In this document: positions 35,417 to 42,003 of the stretch, one piece after another
Numbering within the stretch: the first letter of the stretch is position 1
Layout of the letters: each line of letters starts with the position of its first letter
Assembly (NCBI GenBank): GCA_004321915.1
Contig: SCQE01000055.1
Span: forward strand, 1-57,704
Reading direction: 5' to 3'
Length of the DNA stretch: 57,704 bases
Source: Nitrospirota bacterium
GTDB taxonomy: Bacteria > Nitrospirota > Thermodesulfovibrionia > Thermodesulfovibrionales > Dissulfurispiraceae
Notes under the pieces: generated by a model
What the model was told of the DNA's origin: nothing
Database searches by the model: none
The model's input: only the letters and a program-made list of their open reading frames with translations
Translations under genes and position numbers: made by a program

Positions 35417-36709
35417 ATGACCGATGACCCCACCATAACGGTTTCCGAGAAATATCTGCATGACATAAAAAGGAAGCTATCGGATTACGAGACGCTTATC
35501 GATGTTTCGTCGATCATCTCCTCCACTCTGAAGCTCGATGATTTGATGAACCTTGTGATGGAAAAGGCCAAGCAGGAACTTGATGCAGAGGCATGCTCTA
35601 TACTCTTTTATAACAGGGACACCGACAAGCTTGAGTTTGAGGTCGCTCTATGCGCCGAGGACTGCGCTTCGGACATCTTAAAGAAGAAGATAGTCCTCGA
35701 TATGGGACAGGGCATTGCCGGGTGGGTAGCGGCCAATATGAAACCTCTCGTAATCAACGATGTCGGTTCCGACCCGCGCTTTTTTGCGGACGCGGACAAG
35801 ATGACCGGCTTTACCACGAAGAGCATAATAGCTGTGCCCCTTATCGGGCGGGGGGGGCTGATTGGCGTGGCAGAACTTATTAATCCCCGCAAAAAAGATT
35901 ATGACATAGAGGTTTTCAATATACTCTGCGGCCAGTTTGCGATCGCAATAGAAAACGCGCTCTTTCACAGAGAAGTTGTCGAGCAGGAAAAACTCAAGCA
36001 GGAACTCGACATAGCTGCAGCGCTCCAGAAAAGTTTCCTGCCCGAACTGCCCGTGTTCGGCAAGGGCAATGTGCTGGTGTCTGCCGTCAATATACCTGCC
36101 GAACAGGTGGGCGGAGACTTGTATGACTTTATTGTTCCGTCCGACGACAAGATAGGGGTTTTTATCGGTGATGTCTCGGGCAAAGGCGTTTCAGGGGCTT
36201 TGTATATGGCGAAGATAATCAGCGATTTCCGTTTTATCGCATTGCAGAGCGATTCCCCTGAAATAGCCTTCAACAGGCTCAACGCGATGCTTGCCAACGC
36301 GCCGAGGGGGATGTTCCTCACCGCCGTTTATATCATAGCTGATGTAAATACAGGGGAACTTAAAGTTTCTGTTGCCGGACACCCCCCGTTTTTAAGGATA
36401 GGCAATGACGGCGTATATGTAGAAGACATGGCCGGGGCCCCTCCTATCGGCATTCTTCCTGTAGAGTATCCGATGACTGTGATCCATCTTAACAAAGGCG
36501 ACAGGCTGCTTCTTTTTACGGACGGTGTTTATGAGGCAAAGAACAGGGATTCCAAAAGGATAGGCTTTGATGCTTTTGTCGACTTTGTTTCGACCAATAA
36601 AGATGAGGAGAATCTTATCAAGGCTGTCACCGATTATGTCGAGAATTTTTCGGAAGGCGTAGCAAGGGCCGACGATATCACATTGCTTGAGGTCAAATGG
36701 CTTGGCTGA
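35417..36709 (+). CDS. rsbU: GAF-domain PP2C/SpoIIE-type phosphatase (RsbU-like)
   Basis: 430 residues: an N-terminal coiled coil, a GAF sensor domain (about 30-185), a signalling helix with ELDIAAALQKSFLPELP, and a PPM phosphatase domain (about 215-430) with metal Asp residues in GGDLYDF, IGDVSGKGVSGAL and FTDGVYEAKN. Proteins of this kind dephosphorylate an anti-anti-sigma STAS protein and so release the partner of an RsbW-type kinase. The two genes that follow are exactly such a kinase and a STAS protein. Confidence 0.92.
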   Translation: MTDDPTITVSEKYLHDIKRKLSDYETLIDVSSIISSTLKLDDLMNLVMEKAKQELDAEACSILFYNRDTDKLEFEVALCAEDCASDILKKKIVLDMGQGIAGWVAANMKPLVINDVGSDPRFFADADKMTGFTTKSIIAVPLIGRGGLIGVAELINPRKKDYDIEVFNILCGQFAIAIENALFHREVVEQEKLKQELDIAAALQKSFLPELPVFGKGNVLVSAVNIPAEQVGGDLYDFIVPSDDKIGVFIGDVSGKGVSGALYMAKIISDFRFIALQSDSPEIAFNRLNAMLANAPRGMFLTAVYIIADVNTGELKVSVAGHPPFLRIGNDGVYVEDMAGAPPIGILPVEYPMTVIHLNKGDRLLLFTDGVYEAKNRDSKRIGFDAFVDFVSTNKDEENLIKAVTDYVENFSEGVARADDITLLEVKWLG

Positions 36710-37136
36710 TATAGGAAGGCTCATAGTTAATATAAAGGTCCCGTCGCACCCTAAATATCTCTCTCTGGTCAGGACCGTGACCGTCAAGGTTGCTGAAATA
36801 AGCGGCATGCCCAAGTCTGTCAGGGAACATGTTAAACTTGCGGTTGACGAGGCTTGCGCCAATGTCATAAGACATGCCTACAGGGGCGATCCCGGAAAGA
36901 GTATAGGGCTGAGATACGAAGTTACGGAAAAGGGTTTTGAGGTGGTCATCGACGACGAAGGCCGCAAGGCGGAACTTGAGAAAATAAAGGGCAGGGACCT
37001 CGGCAAAGTCAAGCCCGGCGGGCTCGGAACGCATTTCATACGCAGGGCCTTCGAAATTATTAAGTTCGACGGCAGGAAGAGGAAGGGCAACAGGCTCCGC
37101 CTTATCAGACAGAGAAAGGACGGCAAATGGAGATAA
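36702..37136 (+). CDS. rsbW: Anti-sigma regulatory factor, RsbW-type serine kinase
   Basis: About 144 residues of the GHKL fold. The N-box is in VDEACANVIRHAYRGD, the D-G box in VIDDEGRKAE, and the last box in GGLGTHFIRRAFE. It would phosphorylate the STAS protein encoded next and sequester an unknown target, such as a sigma factor. The start is uncertain: I place it at TTG 36702, overlapping the phosphatase stop, with TTGAGG 9 nt upstream. A longer frame to 36687 adds five residues. No ATG exists in the proper region. Confidence 0.85.
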   Translation: MADIGRLIVNIKVPSHPKYLSLVRTVTVKVAEISGMPKSVREHVKLAVDEACANVIRHAYRGDPGKSIGLRYEVTEKGFEVVIDDEGRKAELEKIKGRDLGKVKPGGLGTHFIRRAFEIIKFDGRKRKGNRLRLIRQRKDGKWR

Positions 37137-37459
37137 ATATACGCGAATATGAGGGCGGCAAGGTAATAGCTGTTTCGGGCGAGATAGACCTGTACTCGTC
37201 TCCGCTTTTAAGAAAACAGCTTATGGTTTTTGTGAAGAAAAAAGAATCGCCGCTGCTCGTGGATTTCGGGGGTGTTTCGTACATAGACAGTTCCGGCATA
37301 GCCACCTTTGTAGAGGGCCTTAAAGGGGTGATGTCTTTCGGGGGCAGGATGAAGATGTTCGGCATTCGGCCCGCGATAATGGAGATATTCAGTTTTTCTA
37401 AACTCGACAAGGTTTTTGAGATATACGGAACAATAGATGATGCTGCCGATAGCCGATAG
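37127..37459 (+). CDS. rsbV: Anti-anti-sigma factor, STAS domain (RsbV/SpoIIAA-like)
   Basis: A 110-residue STAS protein with the phosphorylatable Ser in SYIDSSGIATFVE and the early GEIDLYSSPLL. It completes the phosphatase-kinase-STAS partner switch. It overlaps the kinase gene by 10 nt and mlaE by 23 nt. No sigma-factor gene is adjacent, so the target may be elsewhere or not a sigma factor at all. In Mla systems the STAS protein MlaB binds the ATPase, so a role with MlaE is also possible, though the full phosphatase and kinase argue for a switch. Confidence 0.9.
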   Translation: MEINIREYEGGKVIAVSGEIDLYSSPLLRKQLMVFVKKKESPLLVDFGGVSYIDSSGIATFVEGLKGVMSFGGRMKMFGIRPAIMEIFSFSKLDKVFEIYGTIDDAADSR

Positions 37460-38246
37460 CCTTTTCGGGACCGTAGGGCGCAAGGGGTTGTCTTTATTCA
37501 GATTCAGCCATTCTGCAGCAAGCCTGATCAATACTGTTTTTTACTGGACATTCATTTCTCCTTTCAAAGGCAGGCCTGTTCGCGTCAAAGCGGTCGTTTC
37601 AGAGATGGTGCGGGCGGGTTACAATTCTGTTCCAATAGTATCGGTCATATCGCTTTTTGTGGGCATAATCCTTGCGCTTCAGTCCGCATACCAGTTGAAG
37701 AAAGTCGGGGCCTTAATTTATATAGCCAATCTTGTCGGGGTTTCCATAACGCGTGAACTGGGGCCTATTCTTACCGCCATAATAGTTGCGGGCAGGAGCG
37801 GGTCGGCATATGCGGCAGAGATAGGTTCTATGAAAGCGGCAGAAGAGGTTGACGCACTTACCAGCATGGGGATAAATCCTGTCAGGTTTTTGGTCGCCCC
37901 TAAGATGCTTGCTATGATAGTTATGCTTCCTGCTCTTACCCTGTTTTCCGATATCATCGGCCTGTTCGGCGGTTTCCTGATCTCTGTGACCGCTTTTGAG
38001 ATACACCCGTCCAACTATCTGCAACAGACCGCCAATGCGCTTGTTGTAAAGGATGTACTCACAGGACTCGTCAAGGCGGTCGCGTTCGGAGTTACTATCA
38101 CGCTTGTCGGTGCATACCATGGTTTTAAGGTCGAGGGCGGTGCGGAAGAGGTGGGCAGACGGACAACGGCATCTGTTGTCGCTTCGATCTTTCTGGTTAT
38201 CGTGTTCGACCTGTTCTTTACTGCCGTATTTTACCTGTTCGGTTGA
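37437..38246 (+). CDS. mlaE: MlaE-family ABC transporter permease
   Basis: A 269-residue inner-membrane permease of the MCE lipid-transport system. It has five to six hydrophobic helices and the family motifs SVISLFVGIILALQSAYQL, TRELGPILTAIIVAGRSGSA and EEVDALTSMGINPVRFLV. The matching ATPase (MlaF) and MCE protein (MlaD) are not next door but at 55.5-57.2 kb on the other strand, 17 kb away. It is translated with the STAS gene (23-nt overlap). Confidence 0.95.
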   Translation: MMLPIADSLFGTVGRKGLSLFRFSHSAASLINTVFYWTFISPFKGRPVRVKAVVSEMVRAGYNSVPIVSVISLFVGIILALQSAYQLKKVGALIYIANLVGVSITRELGPILTAIIVAGRSGSAYAAEIGSMKAAEEVDALTSMGINPVRFLVAPKMLAMIVMLPALTLFSDIIGLFGGFLISVTAFEIHPSNYLQQTANALVVKDVLTGLVKAVAFGVTITLVGAYHGFKVEGGAEEVGRRTTASVVASIFLVIVFDLFFTAVFYLFG

Positions 38247-38332
38247 TTGATAGCTGTTCAAAGGAACACTAAGCAAAGAGAATGTGAAAAGTACCTTGCT
38301 TTCAAACTGTTTTGTGTAGTATCTTTTAATTT

Positions 38333-38881
38333 ATGAATATGCTGCTTTCATCGGTGTTTTTGCTTGTCGCCCTTTCCCTTGCCGCGCCTGCGGTCGCTTT
38401 GCAGGTCAATGAGACTGCCCCGCCTATATCCTTGCGCGACAGCAACAATGATTTTTTCTATTTGAGCAATTATGTTAACGCCCCCCAACCCCCTCTTAAA
38501 ATAAGAGGGGGCAAAGGGGAGTTAGATAAGGTGAAAGGTATTATCGTAAACTTCTTTTCCTCCACTTGCAAACCCTGTAAAAATGAGCTTCCGGTCTTGA
38601 ATTCGCTTGTTGATGAATTCGAGAAAAAAAGCATTAAGGTAGTGATAATCGGGTACAAAGAGAACTTCGATAAGTTCATCGATATGCTTGATGAGTTAAA
38701 GGTTGACAAGCCGATAATACTTGCAGACCCTTACGGAAAGGCAGGCGAGAAGTACGGCGTCTATGGCCTGCCGCTTACGGTGTTTATCGGGGCGGACGGT
38801 AAGGTTAAAGACATCATCAAAGGTGAACTGCCGAATATAGGCAAGGTTTTAAGGGAAAAGGCAAAGAAGCTGTTAAAATAA
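38333..38881 (+). CDS. TlpA-like thioredoxin-fold protein, exported
   Basis: 182 residues: signal peptide (LLSSVFLLVALSLAAPAVA), then an AhpC/TSA-TlpA fold with the redox CKPC in FFSSTCKPCKNEL and the cis-Pro region YGLPLTVFIG. It probably reduces or oxidises periplasmic disulfides, for example during cytochrome c maturation. Odd point: about 15 residues (APQPPLKIRGGKGE) between the N-terminal strand and the core are encoded by a palindromic repeat (38489-38511 and flanks) inserted in frame. Confidence 0.88.
   Translation: MNMLLSSVFLLVALSLAAPAVALQVNETAPPISLRDSNNDFFYLSNYVNAPQPPLKIRGGKGELDKVKGIIVNFFSSTCKPCKNELPVLNSLVDEFEKKSIKVVIIGYKENFDKFIDMLDELKVDKPIILADPYGKAGEKYGVYGLPLTVFIGADGKVKDIIKGELPNIGKVLREKAKKLLK
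38489..38511. repeat. Palindromic repeat inserted in frame in the TlpA-like gene
   Basis: A perfect 10-bp stem (CCCCCTCTTA / TAAGAGGGGG) with an AAA loop, inside C- and G-rich flanks. Similar CCCCCTT-AAGGGGG palindromes recur around the DGR locus. Confidence 0.75.
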
Positions 38882-38897
38882 AAAAGGTGGAATTTGC

Positions 38898-39185
38898 GTG
38901 TTTCTTATAGATGATATAATATGGCTGGATGCGATAGTAGAAAAACTCGCATGGAAGCACAATGTTTTTATTTCTGAAGTGGAAGAAGTATTAAGCGGCA
39001 AATGCAGGATATTCAGGAAGGAAAAAGGGCTGGTAGAGGGGGAGCATTTATATAATGCTCTCGGCAGAACAAACGGCGGCAGGTATCTGTCGGTATTTTT
39101 CATAATGAAGCTGAACAACAAGGCTTTGATAGTAACCGCCAGAGATATGACAAAGAGCGAAAGGAAACGCTATGACACAAAGTAA
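38898..39185 (+). CDS. brnT: BrnT-like toxin of a type II toxin-antitoxin pair
   Basis: 95 residues of the RelE-like BrnT family. The C-terminal ARDMTKSERKRYDTK is the family's signature, and the N-terminal WKHNVFISEVEEVLSG fits. BrnT is an mRNA-directed ribonuclease held in check by BrnA. The start is GTG 38898, 7 nt after AAGGTGG. It overlaps the antitoxin gene by 14 nt. The order toxin-first is usual for brnTA. Confidence 0.85.
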   Translation: MFLIDDIIWLDAIVEKLAWKHNVFISEVEEVLSGKCRIFRKEKGLVEGEHLYNALGRTNGGRYLSVFFIMKLNNKALIVTARDMTKSERKRYDTK

Positions 39186-39417
39186 GAAGACAAAAGAGAT
39201 GACCATTTATGAGGCCTCTGATTTTTGGGGCGAACATGATTTTGGGGCGGCTGAAGATATCAGGGAGACTAAAGAGATAAAATTTGACCTGAGAAAGAAA
39301 AAGTATGTAGGCATTGACCTTAAGCTGTTTTCGAGGATTAAGACCAGAGCCAAAAAACTGCACAAAAATGAAGATGTGCTGATAAACGAATGGCTGAATG
39401 AAAAGGTGAGAGTTTAA
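39172..39417 (+). CDS. brnA: BrnA/CopG-like antitoxin
   Basis: 81 residues. The acidic-aromatic middle (MTIYEASDFWGEHDF) binds toxin in relatives, and the C-terminal part (YVGIDLKLFSRIKTRAKKL) looks like a ribbon-helix-helix DNA-binding region. It is coupled to the toxin gene and ends 3 nt before the DGR target gene, so the toxin-antitoxin pair could share transcription with the DGR. Confidence 0.8.
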   Translation: MTQSKKTKEMTIYEASDFWGEHDFGAAEDIRETKEIKFDLRKKKYVGIDLKLFSRIKTRAKKLHKNEDVLINEWLNEKVRV

Positions 39418-39420
39418 GAA

Positions 39421-40743
39421 ATGAATCGGGTTTTCATGCTGCATAGAGCCTTATCCGTTCTTTTCGTCCTCATATTCGCAGCTTCCGCCTTTGCCGCAGA
39501 GAGGCAAAAGCCCAAGCAGAAACTGATGGACAACTACATTGCTGTTTTTGACGTTGAAACGATTGATGTGGACAAAAAACTCTCCCGGCCTCTCACAGAA
39601 AGCATAAGGCGCGAGCTGGTGATGTCCGGCAAATACGATGTGGTGGACCGCGGCAATATGAACAAGATATTGGGCGAGCAGAAATTTCAGATGTCCGGCT
39701 GCGTATCCGGGCAGTGTATAGTGGAGGCCGGTCAGCTTTTAGGCGCGGGCAAGATAATCAGCGGCTCTGTAAGCATGATAGGAAAGACCTATTACCTGAC
39801 GCTTTCACTAATCAGTGTGGAGACCGGGAAAATAGAGAATGTTTCAGAGGATGAATGTAAATGCGCGGTTGACGATCTTCTTAAATCAAGCAAAAGGCTT
39901 GTAAAGAAGCTTTTGGGCGAGAGCGTGCCTGAACAACAGACAACCGGAACGGCTACAACCCCCTCTGCCCCCTTTTCTAAGGGGGAATACAAAGACCCTA
40001 CAACAGGCATGGAGTTCGTATCTGTCAAAGGCGGCTGTTATCAGATGGGCGACACCTTCGGCGATGGCGATAGTGATGAAAAGCCTGTGCATGAGGTTTG
40101 TGTTGATGATTTTTACATGGGGAAGTATGAGGTGACGAATGCCCAGTACAGGCAGTTCAAGCCGAGCCATGACAGCAAGAGCTATGAGGGAGTGTCTTTG
40201 AACGGAGACAGCCAGCCGGTGGTAGAAGTATCATGGAACGACGCCAAAGAATATGCAGAATGGCTGTCATCAAGGACAGGACAGAGATACAGGTTGCCGA
40301 CCGAAGCGGAATGGGAATATGCGGCAAGAGGCGGCAGCAGCAGCCGCAACTATTGGGGTAGCAGCAAAGACGAAGCGTGCAGATATGCGAATGTAGCGGA
40401 CAGGACAGCAAAAAGAAAATGGAGTAGTTGGACAACGCACGAATGTGAAGATGGCTACGAGGGAACAGCACCTGTCGGGCGTTTTCAGCCGAACAGTTTT
40501 GGCTTGTATGACATGATGGGCAATGTATGGGAATGGACAAGCGACTGGTACGGAAAAGATTATTATTCGAGCAGTCCCCGCAATAATCCTACCGGCCCAA
40601 GTTCTGGCGAATACCGTGTGCTTCGGGGCGGTTCGTGGATCGGCATTCCTCAGATCGTTCGCGCAGCGCTTCGGAGCTGGGGTACGCCAACGCTACGGAT
40701 CGACAACGGCGGCGGTTTTCATTTGGTCGCCCCCGCCCGGTAG
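39421..40743 (+). CDS. DGR target protein: CsgG-like domain plus variable FGE-sulfatase/C-type-lectin domain
   Basis: 440 residues: signal peptide (ALSVLFVLIFAASAFA), a CsgG/LpoB-like domain (about 35-165, with SGKYDVVDRGNMNKILGEQ and GAGKIISGSVSMIGK), a linker, and a formylglycine-generating-enzyme-type domain (about 198-440; FVSVKGGCYQMGD, GKYEVTNAQYRQF, RLPTEAEWEYAARGG, GNVWEWTSDW, VLRGGSW). This domain has the C-type-lectin fold used by DGRs for diversification. Its last ~40 residues are the variable repeat, so the protein probably displays a changeable ligand-binding surface in the envelope. The linker (TTPSAPFSKGEY) comes from a palindromic repeat. A true sulfatase-activating role is unlikely, as VR is hypervariable. 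Confidence 0.93.
   Translation: MNRVFMLHRALSVLFVLIFAASAFAAERQKPKQKLMDNYIAVFDVETIDVDKKLSRPLTESIRRELVMSGKYDVVDRGNMNKILGEQKFQMSGCVSGQCIVEAGQLLGAGKIISGSVSMIGKTYYLTLSLISVETGKIENVSEDECKCAVDDLLKSSKRLVKKLLGESVPEQQTTGTATTPSAPFSKGEYKDPTTGMEFVSVKGGCYQMGDTFGDGDSDEKPVHEVCVDDFYMGKYEVTNAQYRQFKPSHDSKSYEGVSLNGDSQPVVEVSWNDAKEYAEWLSSRTGQRYRLPTEAEWEYAARGGSSSRNYWGSSKDEACRYANVADRTAKRKWSSWTTHECEDGYEGTAPVGRFQPNSFGLYDMMGNVWEWTSDWYGKDYYSSSPRNNPTGPSSGEYRVLRGGSWIGIPQIVRAALRSWGTPTLRIDNGGGFHLVAPAR
39955..39988. repeat. CCCCCTT-AAGGGGG palindrome, copy in the DGR target linker
   Basis: Stem CCCCCTT / AAGGGGG (39968-39974 and 39979-39985) with flank ACAACCCCCTCTG. Nearly the same sequence occurs at 41292-41324. It is read in frame. 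Confidence 0.75.
40617..40738 (+). repeat. DGR variable repeat (VR)
   Basis: 122 nt aligned by hand to the template repeat at 41681-41799. The first 22-23 nt and the last ~16 nt are identical. In between there are 20 substitutions at TR adenines, one 3-nt length difference and one G-to-A change. VR covers the last ~40 codons of the target gene. Confidence 0.95.
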
Positions 40744-40773
40744 TTATTTTCTGAGTTCTGATTTTCTATTTTC

Positions 40774-40800
40774 GCGGGCAGGCGCGAAGCGTCTGCCCGC
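40774..40800. promoter_or_regulatory. Hairpin just downstream of VR (possible DGR target-recognition element or terminator)
   Basis: A 12-bp stem (one G-T pair) with a GAA loop: GCGGGCAGGCGC / GCGTCTGCCCGC, 30 nt after the target stop. In Bordetella phage BPP-1 a hairpin/cruciform downstream of VR helps target choice. The T-rich run after it also allows a terminator role. Confidence 0.6.
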
Positions 40801-40877
40801 CGCATTTTTAGGAGTTATTAATAAGGGACAACCCCATTTGTTAAGGTGGAATAGATGTGAGGGGTTGTTTTAAGAGT

Positions 40878-40910
40878 CCCCCTTAAAAAAGGGGGATTGA
40901 GGGGGTTGTT
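40878..40910. repeat. CCCCCTT-AAGGGGG palindrome, copy before the endonuclease gene
   Basis: CCCCCTTAAAAAAGGGGG followed by ATTGAGGGGGTTGTT. The same sequence, with GC for AA in the loop, lies just before the reverse transcriptase start at 41971-42003. Confidence 0.8.
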
Positions 40911-41333
40911 ATAAAAATTAACTACAATCCAAAACTTAAATCTCTTTCGCGTGAGCTAAGAAACAATAGCACATTGTCTGAGGTGTTGCTTTGGAATAAG
41001 TTGAAGGCGCGAAAGATGAGAGGTTATCAATTCATGCGCCAGAAACCGATAGATGAATATATTGTGGATTTTTATTGCAGCGAATTAAAGCTTATCATAG
41101 AGATTGACGGTGAAAGCCACGACGGAAAATTTGAAGAGGATATGACAAGACAACGAAAACTCGAATCTTTGGGGTTGACGGTGTTGAGGGTTAACGATCT
41201 GGATGTAAAAAGGGACATGGAGAATGTTTTAATGGCTATTGAAGGTTGGATTGAAAATAACAACCCCTTTACAACCCCCTTGCCAACGGCGACAACCCCC
41301 TTGCCCCCTTTTCTAAGGGGGAATAATATATGA
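40911..41333 (+). CDS. DUF559 / Vsr-like endonuclease-domain protein inside the DGR
   Basis: About 140 residues. Family features: NYNPKLKSLSRELRNNSTLSEVLLW at the N-terminus (helix 1), then IDEYIVDFYC, LIIEIDGESHDG (acidic metal residues) and VLRVNDLDV. These small PD-(D/E)XK-fold proteins are widespread mobile-looking genes of unsettled function. Start problem: homology begins near 40911, where the in-frame codon is ATA; the first conventional start (TTG 40974) would remove helix 1. The last ~20 residues (TTPLPPFLRG) come from a palindromic repeat. The gene lies between VR and avd, not a usual DGR position, and overlaps avd by 4 nt. Confidence 0.8.
   Translation: MKINYNPKLKSLSRELRNNSTLSEVLLWNKLKARKMRGYQFMRQKPIDEYIVDFYCSELKLIIEIDGESHDGKFEEDMTRQRKLESLGLTVLRVNDLDVKRDMENVLMAIEGWIENNNPFTTPLPTATTPLPPFLRGNNI
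41292..41324. repeat. CCCCCTT-AAGGGGG palindrome, copy before avd
   Basis: ACAACCCCCTTGCCCCCTTTTCTAAGGGGGAAT, with a partial extra unit at 41271-41284. It encodes the endonuclease tail in frame, and its AAGGGGG lies 8-9 nt before the avd start. Confidence 0.8.
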
Positions 41334-41662
41334 AAGAATCTCCGATTTTCGTAAAGACCTATGATTTTACAAAATGGCTTTTGGAGCATACTATCAAGTT
41401 CCCGAAAAGCCAGCGTTTTGTTATGGCGAAAAGAATAGAAGAAGCGGCGCTTAATTTTTATGATTTACTGCTTCTTGCCGTGAAGAAAGAGAAGGACAGA
41501 AAAAGTTTTCTGGAAGATGCGAGCTTTGAGCTGGAAAGGATAAAACACTATATGCGGCTTAGCAAAGACCTGAATCTGATGACTTTGAAACAGTACGAAT
41601 ATTCCTCAAAAGAGATAGTCGAGATAGGCAGGCTTTTGGGCGGCTGGATTAAAAAGGTGTAG
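41330..41662 (+). CDS. avd: DGR accessory variability determinant (Avd-like four-helix bundle)
   Basis: 110 residues, nearly all helical: [40 protein letters not shown] is typical of Avd. Avd pentamers bind the reverse transcriptase and the template RNA and are needed for mutagenic cDNA synthesis. The gene lies 19 nt before TR, the standard position. It starts at ATG 41330, overlapping the endonuclease gene by 4 nt, and its ribosome binding site (AAGGGGG) is part of a palindromic repeat. Confidence 0.9.
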   Translation: MKESPIFVKTYDFTKWLLEHTIKFPKSQRFVMAKRIEEAALNFYDLLLLAVKKEKDRKSFLEDASFELERIKHYMRLSKDLNLMTLKQYEYSSKEIVEIGRLLGGWIKKV

Positions 41663-41680
41663 TAAAGGGTATGGGCTTGC

Positions 41681-41799
41681 TGTGCTTCGGGGCGGTTCGT
41701 GGAACAACAAACCTCAGAACGTACGCGCAGCGAAACGGAACAGGAATACGCCAACGAAACGGAACAACAACAACGGTTTTCGTTTGGTCGCCCCCGCCC
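41681..41799 (+). ncRNA. DGR template repeat (TR), template part of the DGR RNA
   Basis: 119 nt between avd and the reverse transcriptase gene, read as RNA and copied with errors at adenines. In the target's frame it spells AAC/AAT/AAA-rich codons ([19 protein letters not shown] then [14 protein letters not shown]), the usual TR pattern. It has four AAC codons where VR has five positions. It has no coding role. Confidence 0.95.
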
Positions 41800-41827
41800 A
41801 AGACTGTTATTGAGAAAGGCCGAGATG

Positions 41828-41849
41828 CCGTATTTTCAAGGAAATACGG
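41828..41849 (+). promoter_or_regulatory. Hairpin 3' of TR in the DGR RNA
   Basis: An 8-bp perfect stem CCGTATTT / AAATACGG with a TCAAGG loop, about 30 nt after TR. In known DGRs the RNA 3' of TR folds and primes cDNA synthesis with Avd-RT. Confidence 0.5.
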
Positions 41850-41914
41850 ATAGTGCAGATGATAGTCTATAAGCCCATATCCTGCGCCGGAGCGATCCGG
41901 ACGAATATAAAAAA

Positions 41915-41958
41915 GGCCGGGTGATTCCGGTAGCGTTAAGCGAACGATTCATCCGGCC
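41915..41958 (+). promoter_or_regulatory. Longer hairpin in the TR-RT spacer
   Basis: Stem GGCCGGGTGA / TCATCCGGCC (10 bp, one G-U) encloses 24 nt with an inner CGTT/AACG stem. It lies about 115 nt after TR, 45 nt before the reverse transcriptase start. Confidence 0.5.
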
Positions 41959-41970
41959 ACCTGTATTCTT

Positions 41971-42003
41971 CCCCCTTAGCAAAGGGGGATTGAGGGGGTT
42001 GTT
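41971..42003. repeat. CCCCCTT-AAGGGGG palindrome, copy before the reverse transcriptase
   Basis: CCCCCTTAGCAAAGGGGG followed by ATTGAGGGGGTTGTT, directly abutting ATG 42004. The GAGGGGG part sits at Shine-Dalgarno distance. Confidence 0.8.

Noticed and set aside
39421-40743. Target protein as a true formylglycine-generating enzyme
   Set aside because: The C-terminal part is the hypervariable VR, and the N-terminal CsgG-like domain and TR-RT neighbours fit a DGR binding protein better.
41671-41853. Small gene over the template repeat
   Set aside because: The reading frame is the TR itself; its pattern is explained as non-coding template RNA.
40744-42003. CRISPR array or group II intron
   Set aside because: The G/C-rich repeats are not evenly spaced with unique spacers, and the RT lacks maturase and endonuclease domains and intron structure.
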